This document shows positions 26,291-40,400 of a stretch of DNA of 64,000 bases, piece after piece. Position 1 is the stretch's first letter. Each line of letters opens with the position of its first letter. A program made the position numbers and the translations under genes. Below the pieces are notes generated by a model. That model was given only the letters and a program-made list of their open reading frames with translations, was not told the origin of the DNA and searched no databases. Source of the stretch: Kryptolebias marmoratus (lineage: Eukaryota > Chordata > Actinopteri > Cyprinodontiformes > Rivulidae); the NCBI RefSeq assembly GCF_001649575.2, contig NC_051451.1:24333467-24397466 (forward strand). The letters run 5' to 3'.

Positions 26291-27524
26291 TGCTTTGTCG
26301 AAGCACTACATATACAGATCAGTATTGATGCCTGAACTAAGTGGTCCTAAATCTGCACATGCAGCGAAACCAGCTTTGTGGGTTTTTGCAGATGATACAG
26401 TGTTGTTGGTGTGAGAATAGGACGTCATATCCTCTGAAGGTTGTAATAGAAAGACACAAACTAACTGCACACAGTCCATGCATGCTGAGTCTATTGTAAA
26501 CATTTCTCTGCCTGGAAACTAACCTGAACAGCAGCATCACAATACTCAGCCTTTACTATTCAAGCCTGTGCTGTAATTCCAGTCTTCTGCATCAATCTAG
26601 TTGTTACAGGTCTGTCATTTGTCTCAAGTGAATCTGAGGCTCAAATAGGATTTCTCGAGCAGCTTCCCTACAGAACAAGCTCCTGAACATAAAATATTTC
26701 GATATTGCAGTCCTGCTATTATTACAAGCAGCAGAACTGCAGAAGGATGATCCATCAGCCTCAAATGCATCTGTTTTCAACAGATTTTTCAGCCTGTTCC
26801 ACAAAGCAGAACTACTCATGTATAAAGTGCAGGGGAACAAAAGAATGATTCTGCTTGTAATAACTCCAACTCAGTGAAATGGATTAATCTGCCTCTAGTT
26901 TATTTGCTATGATATTGGAAACACTTTGTTCAAATTTCTGACATTTCTGCTCCTGCACACGCTGAACTGGTCTCTGGATGTGGCCAACCGTTTAAATCAG
27001 GACAGAATCTGCACAAATCATTCATATTTTACAGATTTACCTTAATTGATTTTGTGGGCGATGGTTCAGTTTAACCACCCACCACACTGACCCACATCAC
27101 TTGACTGAAAGGCTTGTCCTTCATCTGATTATAGCAGGTTTTAGCTGTGGCGTTTATGAAGTGGCCTCATACATCATCCCTGCTGAAACCTTCTCATCTT
27201 GTTGACACGGTACGATATCAGAACCAAGCGTAAGGTCAACTTTAAATAAAACATTTAACATCTTGAATAATCTGACTGAAACGGGGATAAACACGGGAAG
27301 AGGTGTTTGTTCGATCAGCCTCAAAGCTCTGACATCGAAGAGGTAAACACAAACCGCCTGATGTCCTGATGGAGTTTGTATACATTTTATAATCTGATTT
27401 CTCATTGTATTATACTAATTACAGGAGTATCTTCACCATCAGAATCTAGAGAAGCATAGCCATTATAAGATAATTATTATTACCCATCACTGAAAGGCAA
27501 AGATGGAGTGAGAAGGTGTCTGAA

Positions 27525-27660
27525 TGTGGGTGTTTGTGTCTGTTACAAAAACATCTCATGAACCATCTGACAGATTTGAAACCTGCAGGAAATAATCATT
27601 AGATGTTCAACTGAATTCAAAATGGCTGCCACAACTAACTGACATTAGCCAACACATTAA
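27525..27660 (-). repeat. Dispersed repeat (family R1), partial minus copy
   Basis: Contains ACATCTCATGAACCATCTGA and AAAATGGCTGCCACAAC, matching the 12657-12970 copy. Confidence 0.6.
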
Positions 27661-28984
27661 TGTTTAGATGATAAATATTTATCCTTATTCATGATTTCCT
27701 ATAGGTGGTGCAAATTAAGCAGTGCAAACTAAGAATGCTAAAATAAATGAGCAGCACTGGATCTTCAATTTCTTTTTTGACAGGAAATAACATTTAATTT
27801 AATTACTCTGTCTCAAATTAATCTTAATGTTACATTTTCCTTTTCAAAGAGCCAACTAAATACAAGAAATTGAAGAGGAGAAAAGGTTTTTTGCAGTGAA
27901 CCCTGTTTAAATTTCTCAAGCATAGAGGAAATTCGTAGTATATTTTACTAGATTAGATTATTGGAGAAGCCTTTTATTTCTTGGGAGCGTGCAAGTAGGA
28001 TAACCTTCAATTCTCTGTTGGAGAAAGGACATTTTGATGGTCCAAAGTAGTTTCCCAGGCAACAGCAGCACAGGGACTTTTCAATAGCTCCAGAAACCTG
28101 AGCATTTATTCTCTTCTCAGGTGAAAACAGGACTGTTTTTTTTATAGGAGTTTTGTGTCCTTGTGTTTTGGCTAAAAAATAAATTTCTCACATATTCCAA
28201 ATGCCAAGTGGAAAATACCTGGATTTACAAGACAGCTCAATATAATGTACCTTTACAAACTCTGCCAAGGGCTACAAAAAACTGAAACTGAGCTCCTATT
28301 ACATATCAAAGACACAGACAGAGCTTTCTTCCTTTCCCACTCTCACAGTCTCCATCTAAACCTCTTTTTCTTGCATCCAGTTCATGTCCAGGACAGGAAT
28401 TCCCCAAGGTTCATCCTGGGACTCTGGTGAGGAGGTAAGAGCTCAAACAGCAGTGGGGTAAAAGATCAGCTGGAGGCACATAAACGATCCATTTTGATGC
28501 CAAACTCAGCTCTTCTGCCTTCTCACCTTCTCTGGGAAAAAGCACCACAGCCAGGTAGATATGGCAACCATCAAGCTGTAGGTAAGCATCAGATCTCTGA
28601 GCAGTGGCTAGTATATTTTTAGCTTAAGGATAATTGTTCTCTCTTTTGATACGTCATTAGATATCCATTGCAGTTGAGCTACAAAGCAGACAAAACACAG
28701 CAAAAGTCACATACAGTTATTACCAGGGTCTGAGAGTAGTACATGAGCTGAGTCTTTCTATACTCACAGTGGAAACACAGCAGCTTTTAAAAAATTTTTT
28801 TTTATTTTTATTCCAGTGACACAATTAGTTCAGGACTCCGGGGACCACAGTTACACTCCGTTACCCACAACGGCAGAACAAGGAAACAGCTGAAGGGAAG
28901 GCATTCATAGGCAGTAATTTAATCTGGCCGCCACATGTCCAGCATGTGGCAGCTTTTAAATACCTCAAAGGGGTAGCTCACATC

Positions 28985-29545
28985 AGTTCAGACCATGTGA
29001 AAATCAACAGAAATGCAATGGTAGAGTCTCACTGGGCTGTTACCGTTGGCGACTCAAACTTGATTCAATATTGCAAGAAAAAACAAAAATTCTTTATTGA
29101 ACTTTAACTGAAGCTACCAGTCAACCATGCGACCATTTGCACAGCCTGTTTTTAAAAATCACAACATATTTTTTAGTGCACGGCATGCAAAACTGTATTG
29201 TAAGCTTGGCACGTCATTTCATTGCCCACCTCAGCCCACATAATACCCATTTTGGCAGCCGCCCCCACGTTCATGATTTAATCCACTGGAGTACACTTTA
29301 GAAATGAAAATAGGCAGATTTGGATCAGTTTTTTTTAATAATTATTATTTATAATCAGCATGGCTTTTAGACCTGGACATTTGCCTCTGATGTTCTTTTT
29401 TTTGTCGGAGTAGAGCTCCCATACAGATTTAAAAATACAGCTCTTATACTGTTGAGGCAGGTTTGAGACACCTGTCACAAAACTGAGAAGGGTTTAGAGC
29501 AAAATGTTGCACAATTTTTTTTTGAACATGTTCAGAATTCAAATG
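28985..29545 (+). repeat. Dispersed repeat (family R2), copy 2
   Basis: Shares GCGACTCAAACTTGATTCAA, CATGATTTAATCCACTGGAG and TTTTAGACCTGGACAT with copy 1, and GAACATGTTCA plus AAATGACAAGAC with copy 3. Confidence 0.6.
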
Positions 29546-31569
29546 ACAAGACAAGACTGCAAGTCTTGTTTATTAATACTGTGACAACGCTCATCAATGC
29601 AGTCAGAATTAAGCTCTTAATTAAACTGGAGCCCTTTAATAAGCCATCTACAACAAAGAAAATATTCAATGTTCATTATCTCTCTACAGAACTACACTTC
29701 AAAAGATCTGAACTATCACTTTAAGGGCAGCACTCTTACAGAAAGGCAGAGACGTTCTGTTACAAGCTGCTAGTAAGACAAGAGAAGCAGAAAAGTCACA
29801 GATGCTTCTGTTGTCTCAGTCTGGTTATGAAAATAAGATTTAAATTTGGGTTTCCAAGCAAGATATTTTGCATTTGTGAGCAGAAAAAAAACCCACTGCT
29901 GTATTTGTTTAGCCATCTGTTTGTTGTATTTAAAGAGGCCGGGTTGATGCAGACTTAAACACGTTGGTCTGCAGGAGCCAAACGTGGCGTTTGCCAAGCG
30001 AAGCAGGGATACTGTAATAGGACACAGCTCAGATGTCTTCAACCAGCAGGAAGGAACCAACTATTTTTAATTTGTCTGACTCGGAATGCCATGACAACAA
30101 TCTCCTAACAACTAGGGGAGGCACAGTAAACACATACTTTTAACATAACTCAGAATCCCACACTCTACAGTAACTCCCTCATAACAAAACTCAAGACTGT
30201 CGCCATGGAAATGCTTTTTTCCCCCCTACAAGTCTCCTATCTACCATCTCGTCAAAGCTATTTATAGAAAAGAAGACCGCTAGCCAACCAGGAAATATGA
30301 CTTACAGTACAGTGAGTGGAAATGTCTAGTGTTTCAACATCTCTGTGCTACCTGCCTTCTTCCTTCACTCATCCTTGCAGATGAAAAGCTCCATGCAGAC
30401 AGCTGACTAACACGCTGACAGGAGAAGCAGGTAGCGAAAAGCCTGTTGCCTGAGGGCTGATGCAGGGGTCGTCGCTGACCTTCTCTGGCAGAGAGTCGTG
30501 GGACTGTTGGTTTTTTTAAACGTGCAATGAAGATGAAAAAACCTCATCATCTTCCCACTCAATCTCCATTAAGACGATGTTAATAGACAGAAAAAGGCAT
30601 TTCTCATTGCCCTTAAAACTCGGTGATGCAACAAAGCCTGAACTTGCGTGGTTGTGTCACACCTCAAGCCTTAGACTATTAAATGAGCACCAGACAGCGC
30701 TGACACCTCCACGCTTGTAGAAGCTGTCAGAGCTCGAGGGAAAAGTCTTCCCCAGATGATGCTGACAATGCTAAACAACATTAGCCTATGTAGATTTCAT
30801 CCTTTAATACCACCTGCATTCATAAATAAAAGCCACTTCAAACAGTGCGGCAGTAACTCAAACTCAAAATGACAACAATTACGGCTGCCAGTTTTCATTA
30901 ATGAACACACTAACCATCAGTGACCACTAATAGGACAACAAGATTCCACCATTTTATCCAAACGACACAATCTCCGTTGTGCTAGCATCATTAATATTGA
31001 TTATCTCCGTTTTGTTGGCCTTATACTGCTCTGAGTAAATACTAAGTGTTTTTTAATCCAAAGAGCAAAACATTTTAAAAAAAGAAAAGAAAAATGGTTC
31101 ATGTCAGGTAAAGTCTCATCAATGATGGATCACAGAAACATAGGTAATTTACCCACAATGCCCTGCTTCGGAGAAGTGCTTCTGACTGTCCTGCATGATA
31201 AGTTCTGATTTTTAGAATAAAACAAAACTAAATGGATCGTAAAGTTGGGTCAACATTAACAATGACATTATGCAAACATCAGCTTTCCAAGTGTAAGATA
31301 TTTTGATTGCGGCAGGTCATTGTGGCTATAGGACTACCAATATTAAAGCCAAAAGATTTTTATTCAGTTAGATGGCTTTAAATGACTGCTAGAAAACTAT
31401 TAAAACACTGTAAAGTGTTTTAGGCGTTTCAGCTTGTTGTTGAGTAAAGTATGGGTACCTGATTACGTTTTAAAATGTAGAGGTAAAGTGTCTGCGACAG
31501 AACGTTGGCTGTTTAGCTCAGCTGAGTCTGTGGAGCACTTGAAATGAAAAAACTCAAGCTCGAGACCCA

Positions 31570-32115
31570 AACTGGTACTTGGCTAAATGCAGACCACTTT
31601 GGGGGGGTTCCAGTGCTAAACCGGAGCCAGAGTTCTCTTAGCACCAGCTCTTTCTGCTTCAGCCACCAAAGGCTCTGGTACCAGGAAACCGGTGCCAACT
31701 CGGCGCCAACACTTTGCAGGGCCATAGCAAAGAACCAAGTTTGTCAGGAGCTGTAGCTGTAGGTGGGCTCATGGAGACCAACAACCAATTAAAATGTTTT
31801 GAGGGTCATGTTAAAAAAATACGGTCACTTTTACTTTACTTAATATTGCAGTCTACTATTAATTTGACCTATTCCTGCTGAAGTGAAGCATTTTCTTTTA
31901 AATCAAGACATTTGTTTGCAAGAATAATTACAGAATTATTAGACAATTCCTGTGTGTCTCTGCTCTGTGATCTTCTTCAGTAATTCGGAATAAAACAGAG
32001 ACATTTAATGTGACATAATGACACGACTCCAAGTTGGCTCTCTGGTTATGGAAAACCAAACTTTTTCCACCAGAACAACCTGAACTAGCACCAGATCTAG
32101 TCTAGCACTGGAACA
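31570..32115. mobile_element. Possible hAT-like non-autonomous remnant
   Basis: Dense in motifs such as CACCAG, CCGGTGCC, GGCGCCAACACTTTG and GAACCAAG (31612-31740), with AACTTTTTCCACCAGAACAA (32060-32079) and GCACTGGAAC further on. This style of GGTGCC/GAACC-rich repeat is common among fish hAT MITEs. Boundaries are uncertain. Confidence 0.35.
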
Positions 32116-33546
32116 TATTTAGTGGGGAAAAAACCCTATATTTGGCATCCAAAACTAGATTTAGACATGTACAGAACTTCTGCTTTTAGGCCAGATTTAG
32201 CCCAGTCTCAGTCTAGATGTTTCTTCAGCCCAGAAATGCTCACACCGCTCCATGTGCTCCAAACTGATTACTGTAAGAGCAGCATGACGGGACCTAAATT
32301 CTGAATGTTATGAACTTGCAGAGTATTTCTGCACCAAACTGTGGCATCCATTAATTTTTATATATTTATAACATATATTTAGAAACAGACTGCACAGTCA
32401 TAATAAAATTATTCCAGTTTATTAATAATAAGGCTCAATATTAAGTACAAATTGTGACATAACTCTATTTGTTGACTGGTTGGTTTTAATGGGGTTCCAA
32501 AGTGCTAAGGCAGCAAAAGAAGGCTCTGATCTTCACCTCACAATTTAATCCCACATCCTCTCACACACGTCCCATCGTAGCTCAGTTCTCTGGCATATTT
32601 ATTCCACAGCATTTTCAAGTATTGATCGACCTGCGTTGATATAGGAGGTTAATTAAAACAGACGATGCCCAAATCTCGGACTACAGTTTCATTTATTACC
32701 AGCAATTAAGCAGTCAGTTTTCCTTTCAACTGTGCCTCTGTTAGAATTAGGCTTAGCAAATAAATTGCAAAAAAGGTATAATTTAAACACAGCTGAAAAA
32801 TATGAGGCAGAGGTTATGACTGAGCTTGTTATGACCTGTAAAATATCATGTTTGTCTGGTCTCTCAGGTTCAGTTAATCATTTCTAATAATACAAAGGGA
32901 CTTGAGGGGTTTAGAGTCCATTGTTTGTCAGAGGTGTGCATCGTTGTTTGTTTTCTCCATGGTGAATAAAGTGCTCGGGTCTGCCATGGCACCGCGACAA
33001 TCTGGGTAATTACAGTGCAAACAGAGCAGGCAGCAAGCCGAACAGACAGAGTTGCTTCGTGGGGATCATTGACTCTGTGGATGTGCTCCGAGTCAGATCA
33101 GTCTCAGTTAAACCCCACATCTTGACTTCTGGTTGTGTAATGAGGCATTTAAAAGCATCCTTCACAAGATATAGACATCTCATTTCAGGCAAAGTGCGAG
33201 CTGATGTTGTAAAAGCAGAAAGGAACAAAACAGAAATAGGGAGATCTTCAGAGTCAGCATAACTTGTCCGGGAAGCTCCAGGGGAAAGAAATATATTAGA
33301 ATGAAGACTTCTCATAAAGTATTGGAATGAGCACTATAAATGTGCCGGGATCCGTTCACGGCGCTGTCGTAAAAAAATATTTTCTAAGGTCAACTGAGGT
33401 GAATTTAGAGGTTAGTTTTTAACAGATTTATAGAATTATATGTGCTCAAGAGTGCATAAAAAACAAACAAAACGAAAACCATAAACCATTAAAAAAACTG
33501 CTGTTCTTGAATACCACAATAAAAAAAGTAAAGGTCGAGCATTCCT

Positions 33547-34070
33547 TGAAGGAATCCATATTGCCCGCCGCCTTTCACGCCAGAGATTCAGACTGAGGTC
33601 ATCTGATGTTGAGACTGTGCGCAATCACGTGTGAAATTTTGCATAATCCGTTAACGCTTGGAGTACGTGTCGTAAATTAAGCTACAACCACAATTCGAGC
33701 TCAACATCTGTAAAACTGGCTACATTATCCGTATTTTTGTTTTCTCTGGTCAGCTGGTTGTAGCAGCCATCTTAAATTGGGTTGACCTCAAATGTTAATT
33801 AGTTGTAGATGTGCAGCCAATAATTACTTTCTGAAGGTTTTTTGCTAACAGAGCTTACTCCAATAGCTAATGGCAAAGTTTTAAACACACATCTTGTGTG
33901 ATCAGTTAGAGCTCAGGGTGTATGTTGGGAATCACTCTCAGCTACTACCACACCAGGTTTTAGCTCAGTACCTAAAATGAGTTATGGCCATTTTTTATTT
34001 GCTGTAGCAGCCATCTTGAATCCATTCAGTGGGTCATGATATTTTGCCAACGGCACAGACAAAACCTTAA
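33547..34070 (+). repeat. Dispersed repeat (family R1), two partial copies in tandem
   Basis: A copy starting GAAGGAATCCATATTGCCCG is followed from about 33880 by a second partial copy. The GCAGCCATCTT block therefore occurs twice (near 33763 and 34006). Confidence 0.6.
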
Positions 34071-35239
34071 TCCCTCCCCCTTCGTTGGTAGCTGATAACA
34101 AATTTAAATAGTCACATAAACAGTAGCTGCACATGTTAAAACAAACAGAAAAAATCTCCCCTAAGCCAGAGAAGTTGTGCTTTTCAAATTTTCTGCTAAA
34201 GAACTCTTCAAGGCGACACATGTCAAGCACGTCTTCGCTCTACAAAGCGTAAACAGGCCTTGTTTTGACGGCTGCAGCTTTTCCATCCCAACCACCCAGA
34301 ATAAAAAAAAAGAAGCAACTTGAGCCCAAGCGTTAAAAGAAACAGGAGCCAGCAGCAGCAGCCTGCTTGGCACCGTGCCTCACCACGGAGAAATGATTCC
34401 TCATCGACACACGCTCCCACTCCGCACAATGATCTCAACACAGGGATGACATCAAAGTTCTCCCTACATCCTGTTTAACCATGACGAGCCCTTATTTTCT
34501 TGGGAGAAGAGGCGGCATCACTGCAGAGATAAATGCAGGCAGATTTCCATCCAGCAGGTGTGCCGTCGCTCCCTCAGAGATCAAGGAGCTTTATCAGACG
34601 AGACGTCGACCCCCGCGCTCTCAGGCTTTCAGGACAAAAAGTGGTGAAAATGCAATGCTCCTCTTGTCATTATTCCAGGAAAGTGATCCATCAGAAATAG
34701 AAATGCTTAGCATGTGATTGTTCAATAATTGGACTTAATCTGCATTTCAAGGGTGGTTCTACAAATCAGTAATGTTTGTCGCACTCCATTTTGGTTAAAC
34801 TGCTACCTCATTAAAGACAGCTGCATAGTGAAGGATAAGCAATGGATCATCTATTTCTCCAAGACAGCTTCTAAAAGGTGTGAATGCTTATATAAATAAT
34901 TGCCCGCCATCAAAAGGCAAATTACTGCAAGGCGTTCTTCGCCATGTTACCTGACAGACAGATTCACGTGTCCGTATTTAAACATAAATTTTGTGCTGAG
35001 TGCTGAAATGTAGAATTTCAAAAATTTGCATCATTTTTATCTTTCTTTAAAGATGGCTGTGACAGAATAACAGGCTTATGAATAAAAAACCAGGGTTTTA
35101 AACAAAGACTGTGCAGTAAGAGTAATAATCATTTTATTTATGCTGACAGTGAGACGACAAAAGCAAAGCAGCCAGCTCCTCTTTAATAAGAAGAGGTGAA
35201 CCTAGGGCCGAGGGAATCCTCACATCAGAATCCCCCTCA

Positions 35240-35460
35240 TCCCTCTGAACCATCTCATTCAAATTACTCCATTAGTAAAATAGGACTCATTCATGCATAA
35301 TGTTTCCAGTTCCAATTAGGGGCTGCCTCACTGTTGACAGCCAAAGCCAGTTTCATCTCTCCTGCCACAGTCATTAAAGTGATGACTCTCCTCGTCCTGC
35401 CCTGATATGACAATTTTCTGCATTTAAGTGAGCGGTAGTAATTTCTCGATCAGTAAGAAT
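35240..35460. promoter_or_regulatory. Candidate conserved noncoding element
   Basis: Contains ATTCATGCATAATG (octamer/homeobox-like), CCAATTAGGGGC, TTGACAGCC and TCATTAAAGTGATGAC in repeat-free DNA. Inferred from style only. Confidence 0.3.
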
Positions 35461-37734
35461 AAATATACTATATTCCTTTCAATTCAAAGACGCAATAAAG
35501 TTATAGGAGAAGGGCAGGAGTACTGATCACAGCTCTAAAAAGGTGACTGGCATGAGAAACTGAGCACACACAATGAGAATAAGATCCAGCCTCGCTTTCT
35601 CTAATATCAGCAGCTCAGAGATGTTCACATCTGAGGGTTAAATGCAAATATAAGAGAGGAGGACCTATTATTAAAGAAGCAGGCAAAAATTTATTGAATG
35701 TTGTTTTTTTTTGTTATTATTCAATGAACAAATAATTGTATTAAACATTGCTTGTATGTTCTTTTAATTCAACATACATACAAGCAAACAATTTAGGAAC
35801 TCGCACAGTTAGGAAACAAACATCTAAACAAATGAAATATGAATTTATTACATTTTTTTTGCTTGTATTTGTAAACTAACGGTCATCAGGCAACTATCAA
35901 ACTTCGAGAGATCCATAATTTGATCTTTGCACTACTCAAACTAGCCTTTAGCTCATCAGAATTCAACTCCATTCAGAACTTTTCCACAGAACCCAACTTC
36001 TAAGGATCAGACCTAACACTTTACAAATTTGACAGATACATTGAAATAGTGACGGAAACTTGATTTGTTTTTAATCCAAAAGTACTGTAAAGCTTCACAA
36101 GTTAAACACGTTATCTTTTAGGGGGTAAACTGTCACCTGCAAGTGTCAATGTCTCTATTTTTGGCAGACATTGATCCTGCTCACTCACTTTTATTATTTC
36201 ACATAAACTTGAATAAACAAGGATACAAAGGATCAATACTTCTTGAAGCAGAGGTCAAGCGTACTTCTCTCTGACTAATTAGCTTCATGCTCAGTGAGTC
36301 CTGATATTCTGCAAAAAGACAAAAACTCCATCGTGACAACTTGCAACGCATAAGTTGTTTTTTATATAGGTCTGTGGCCTCTAAATAATAGGACATAAAC
36401 ATAACCACCATCTGTGTGCTTTTCTTTTCTTTTTTGGAATAATTTTGGCACAGCTGACCTTCACACAGACTAAATTTGCTGAGTCTAATTTACGCTGCTC
36501 ATTTTGGCCGAGAGTTCCCAAAGATTTATCACAATAATGAGCCCAGTCTCATATCTAAGGAGATGAAAGGCGGGGCGGCCGATGACCTTCAGGTTTCGGC
36601 AGCCGCCTCACCTGCCCTCCTGAACGAGGTTGCAAACAGCCCCACATCTCAGATGAGCGGTGGTGTGGAGGGGGAGGGGGTTAACCGAGCGTTGCTTCCA
36701 TCCATCATCACATTACACACACTGGCCTAGTTTAATGTCCTTTTCAGACTCGACTGGAGACACACTGGGCCACACAGAAACATGGGAACCAGTTAATTAG
36801 TCCGTGCAAACAGCAGAGGTTCACCAGTCGTTTACCGCTTCAAGGGTGAAATTTCTTCCAAGGTGCTAATGAGGACTTTGTCCATCACTGTAGTCTCATC
36901 CGTTACAATGCCACAGCATTGTCTAATGATCACACAAACAGAAGCATGCAGCTCCTTTGTCAGTTTAGGGATTAAAATGATATATGTACTTTACATACGT
37001 AATGTTGCAGCCATAATTGCTTATATACAGGACAATGCCTTTAGTCAGGGTATTATTCTGAACTATTTCAGCCCCACAGCAGTTCGTCTGACGACAGGGC
37101 AAACAGCTGGCGAGCGTGAGAATGGTTACCATGCTGAGCAGGTGCTGTAATGTACTGAACAAAGGCATCGCAGGGAAATTAGAAGAAGAAACAAGAAACA
37201 CGAGCCCAAAAAGGGGAGAGAAGAAAGCTTTTCTCTCAGTGCCAAAAATCTGACTCAGAAATGCTCGGTTTCAACAAACGTGAGGCCGTGGAATTACGAA
37301 ATTCTGTTTTTTTTTTCCTGGATATGCCTTATGCTGTCTGCGCAAGATGCTTCTATATGTTACAGGAAAATGATTCTGAAACATGAAGAGTGATGTCATT
37401 CCTAATAAACAGCATCAGTAAATGTAAATGTAAAGATCTTGTTTTGTTAAAGACAGTTTCTGTTCAATCACTGCCTAGTTTCCAAGAACATAGTTCACAA
37501 CACAGAAACTATTAAACGTTACAAAAACTGCCAAGCTGCCAGTGATGGACAGAAGGAGTGCAGCTTAATGAGCTTAAAGGTACTCTCTGCTAAGTATGTC
37601 TGCTGCTAAACGCAAAAGAGAAAGATCGACTAAAACAACTGTAAAGACTAAAGATCGAGGATCAAGCAGGAGGTGGAGCACCATAAATTCAGAGCTCGGC
37701 TTTCAAACACATGCAGCTTTTGCAAAACTTCTTC

Positions 37735-38000
37735 CAGTTTACTGTTTCAACTTGTCTTTTTATCTACAGACTTTCCTCAACAAAACTGAGCATAAATACA
37801 AACTGTCACACTTCTCCATCTCAAATGTCTCTTTCTTGGCCGTTGCCTTTGTTGACCTATTTTCAGCCACCGTAGGTTAACAAACACACGGAAATGGCAT
37901 TCATTACAAATATTGCTCACAAATTTTGAATTTAAGGACACATTTACCATCACTGAGAAAAACATGGTGCAGATTTGGTCTCTTCCTTTTTGGTTTTGAG
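37735..38000 (+). repeat. Direct repeat (family R4), copy 1
   Basis: Shares CTGAGCATAAATA, TTTTCAGCCAC, GCTCACAAATTTTGAATTTA and GTGCAGATTTGGTCTCTTCC blocks with 39395-39640, in the same order and orientation. Confidence 0.6.
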
Positions 38001-38837
38001 CAGTCTTCTTTGGAATGAGTACCGTAAAGCGAAGCACGTCACAGTTTTAGTGCAGTGCGTAGTACTCCTGCAGATCCATCACACTGCTCTCAAACCACAC
38101 GCTGACGTGAGAAATTCCTCTGGCTACCACACACCAGGAAGACTTACACCAGAAATGACAGGAGCTCTGTCCTGAGTGCAACCTCTGAAGTCAGCATTAT
38201 TACATTTTGTGTCAAAATGACAACACACACTTAGTGGTTTGTCCTATAGTAAGACAATCTGTGACAGTTTCTTGACACTGTCCTATAGGTTCCATACAAA
38301 GCTGCTACAAAATCAGTACTGCAGGTAGGATTAAAACATAATAAATAATATTTTGCATCTCCATATTAATACAACTTACCAGCTAATGTGACCCATTCAA
38401 TTTTGATGAGCTACAAACAAATCCTGAACACATTGTTTGAACTTAAGCTTTCAGTTTTCTGTAAATCACGGGGTGTTGCACTTGCAGCCAAAACTTAATT
38501 CAAAGCAAACAGAGCAAGAACCGCAGGAGAGGTTACCTTTTCAAGCAGCAAAAAAAAAAGGCTTTCTATCTCAGAAATAAAATCAGAGCCATGTGGCCTC
38601 TGGTCTTATCCCCAACTTTGTGGAAGGATTTTTAGCTGAAAAACACAGTTAATTCAGTGGAGATTTTCAAAGGTTGTCTGCTTCTGACTGCATGACACAG
38701 GCCAGTGGTCACTACAGCTCAGAGTTGCTGCACACTCTGGTGAAAACAACATTACACCACCAAATTATCAAATATCTAGCAGTTTTTGGTGTTATATTAA
38801 AGCAAGAACTAAGACAAGTTGTTGTGAGGTTCTGTAG

Positions 38838-39262
38838 AGAAGTTATGAACAATTAACATCTTACCTGTTGTAGATAGCTCTTTGACCAGATTGATGAGCT
38901 AATAGCTCAATATGCCTCTGCATATAACCATGAACAAACAGTGGAGTAGCTGTAGCACTTCCAGTGAAGCCTAAGCCACTTCCTGCAGGAATATAATCAC
39001 ATTTCTGCACAATAACCATACAGTGTGACACCGACAGCAATGCAAAGGTTTATAAAATCACTGTTTAAATGAACAACTACTAAAACTTTTAACAATCGAG
39101 TCGTTTTAAGATGGCAGAAACCCACTTTGGTCTTGGCCCTGGTCGGATTAGCCGTTAGCTCATCAATCTGGTCCAAATTTTAAAAAATAAATTCCAAACC
39201 GAGGTCATTCAAAGAGCTATCTACAAAGAGCAAGATAATAATTCATAACATTTCCACAAATT
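38838..39262. repeat. Inverted repeat pair (family R5)
   Basis: The left arm (38838-38915, GTAGATAGCTCTTTGACC then AGATTGATGAGCTAA) is matched inverted by the right arm (39140-39262, TTAGCTCATCAATCTGG then TCAAAGAGCTATCTAC). The right arm keeps an extra internal block. A third copy lies at 3570-3700. Confidence 0.6.
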
Positions 39263-39394
39263 AAGCCAGAGAATCTGTTCTATTTGGAAACTATGAAAGC
39301 AGGTTATCTCGAACTAACAAATGGTGAAGTAGTTTTCCAGATATACTGATATGCAATTCTGAAATGCAGGTACACACTCAACGTAAACAAAGTA

Positions 39395-39640
39395 CTTTTA
39401 TCTGAATATTTTACACAACAAACCTGAGCATAAATATAATCAATACATCAAAACTGTCTTAATTCTCAATCCAAACTTCTCCTTTGTGACCCGTTTTCAG
39501 TCACTTCGGTTCTTTCCAAAAGGTAATCCAATCACAAACTGCTCACAAATTTTTAATTTAAGGTGACAATAACCATCGATATGAGAAAATAAATTGTGCA
39601 GATTTTGTTTCTTACTTTATAAAGTTTTTTGGATGGGTTA
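39395..39640 (+). repeat. Direct repeat (family R4), copy 2
   Basis: The second copy, about 1.65 kb from the first, with the same block order (CTGAGCATAAATA, TTTTCAGTCAC, GCTCACAAATTTTTAATTTA, GTGCAGATTTTGTTTCTTAC). Confidence 0.6.
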
Positions 39641-40261
39641 TTATTGACTTTGCAACCTTTAAAACTCAAAATGTTAACGTTTAAACAGTTTCTGAATGAA
39701 AACAAGCAGAAAAAACAGTGACATACTACTGGAAAGGGAAGTAAAAACAAAACATTTACTGAATTATCTTTATTTTTTGACAACATGTTGCTATTCATTT
39801 GTCAATGACTGACATTCAGATAATGCTGTATTGTATTTGTGCTTTAAGTTCCCTTTCTCTGTCACAACAACACAACCAAAGAGTTGCAGCTTCTCAGAAA
39901 CAGAGCTTCGCACGAACAACAAATTGTTGGAAAATGTTTGATTTTACTGGCTTTTATTCCATCTCAGGACATTTTACCAACAAAGATAAGAAGCCTTTGA
40001 AGATGGGTGAACTATCATGCCTGTCTGGGAATACAAGACCGTTCTTCTTCTCCATTTCCTGTCTGTTGCTCTTCAACACGCTATCTATGGAGTCAAACCC
40101 TGAGGAGCGGGCGGTCTTTACCGAGCTCAACTCCTCAGGACAGTTTGAAGGATAACAATCTAGTTACAGTAACTCTTTTTTTATTATTATTACTATTATT
40201 ATTGCCTGCTGCTGAAGGAGATATGTGTTTAAAACTTTGACATTAGCTTCTGGAATCAATT

Positions 40262-40400
40262 AAGAAAATATCTCATGAACCACCAGATGGATTTCAATTA
40301 AACTTTCAGAAAATAATCAAGGGATGTACATCTACCACAGAGTACTTTTTGGAGTCAACCCACTTCAGAATGGCCGTATGTAATAAATTCAGTCATATCT
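40262..40400 (-). repeat. Dispersed repeat (family R1), partial minus copy
   Basis: Contains AATATCTCATGAACCACCAG, GGGATGTACATCTA and AGAATGGCCG in the family order. Confidence 0.6.
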
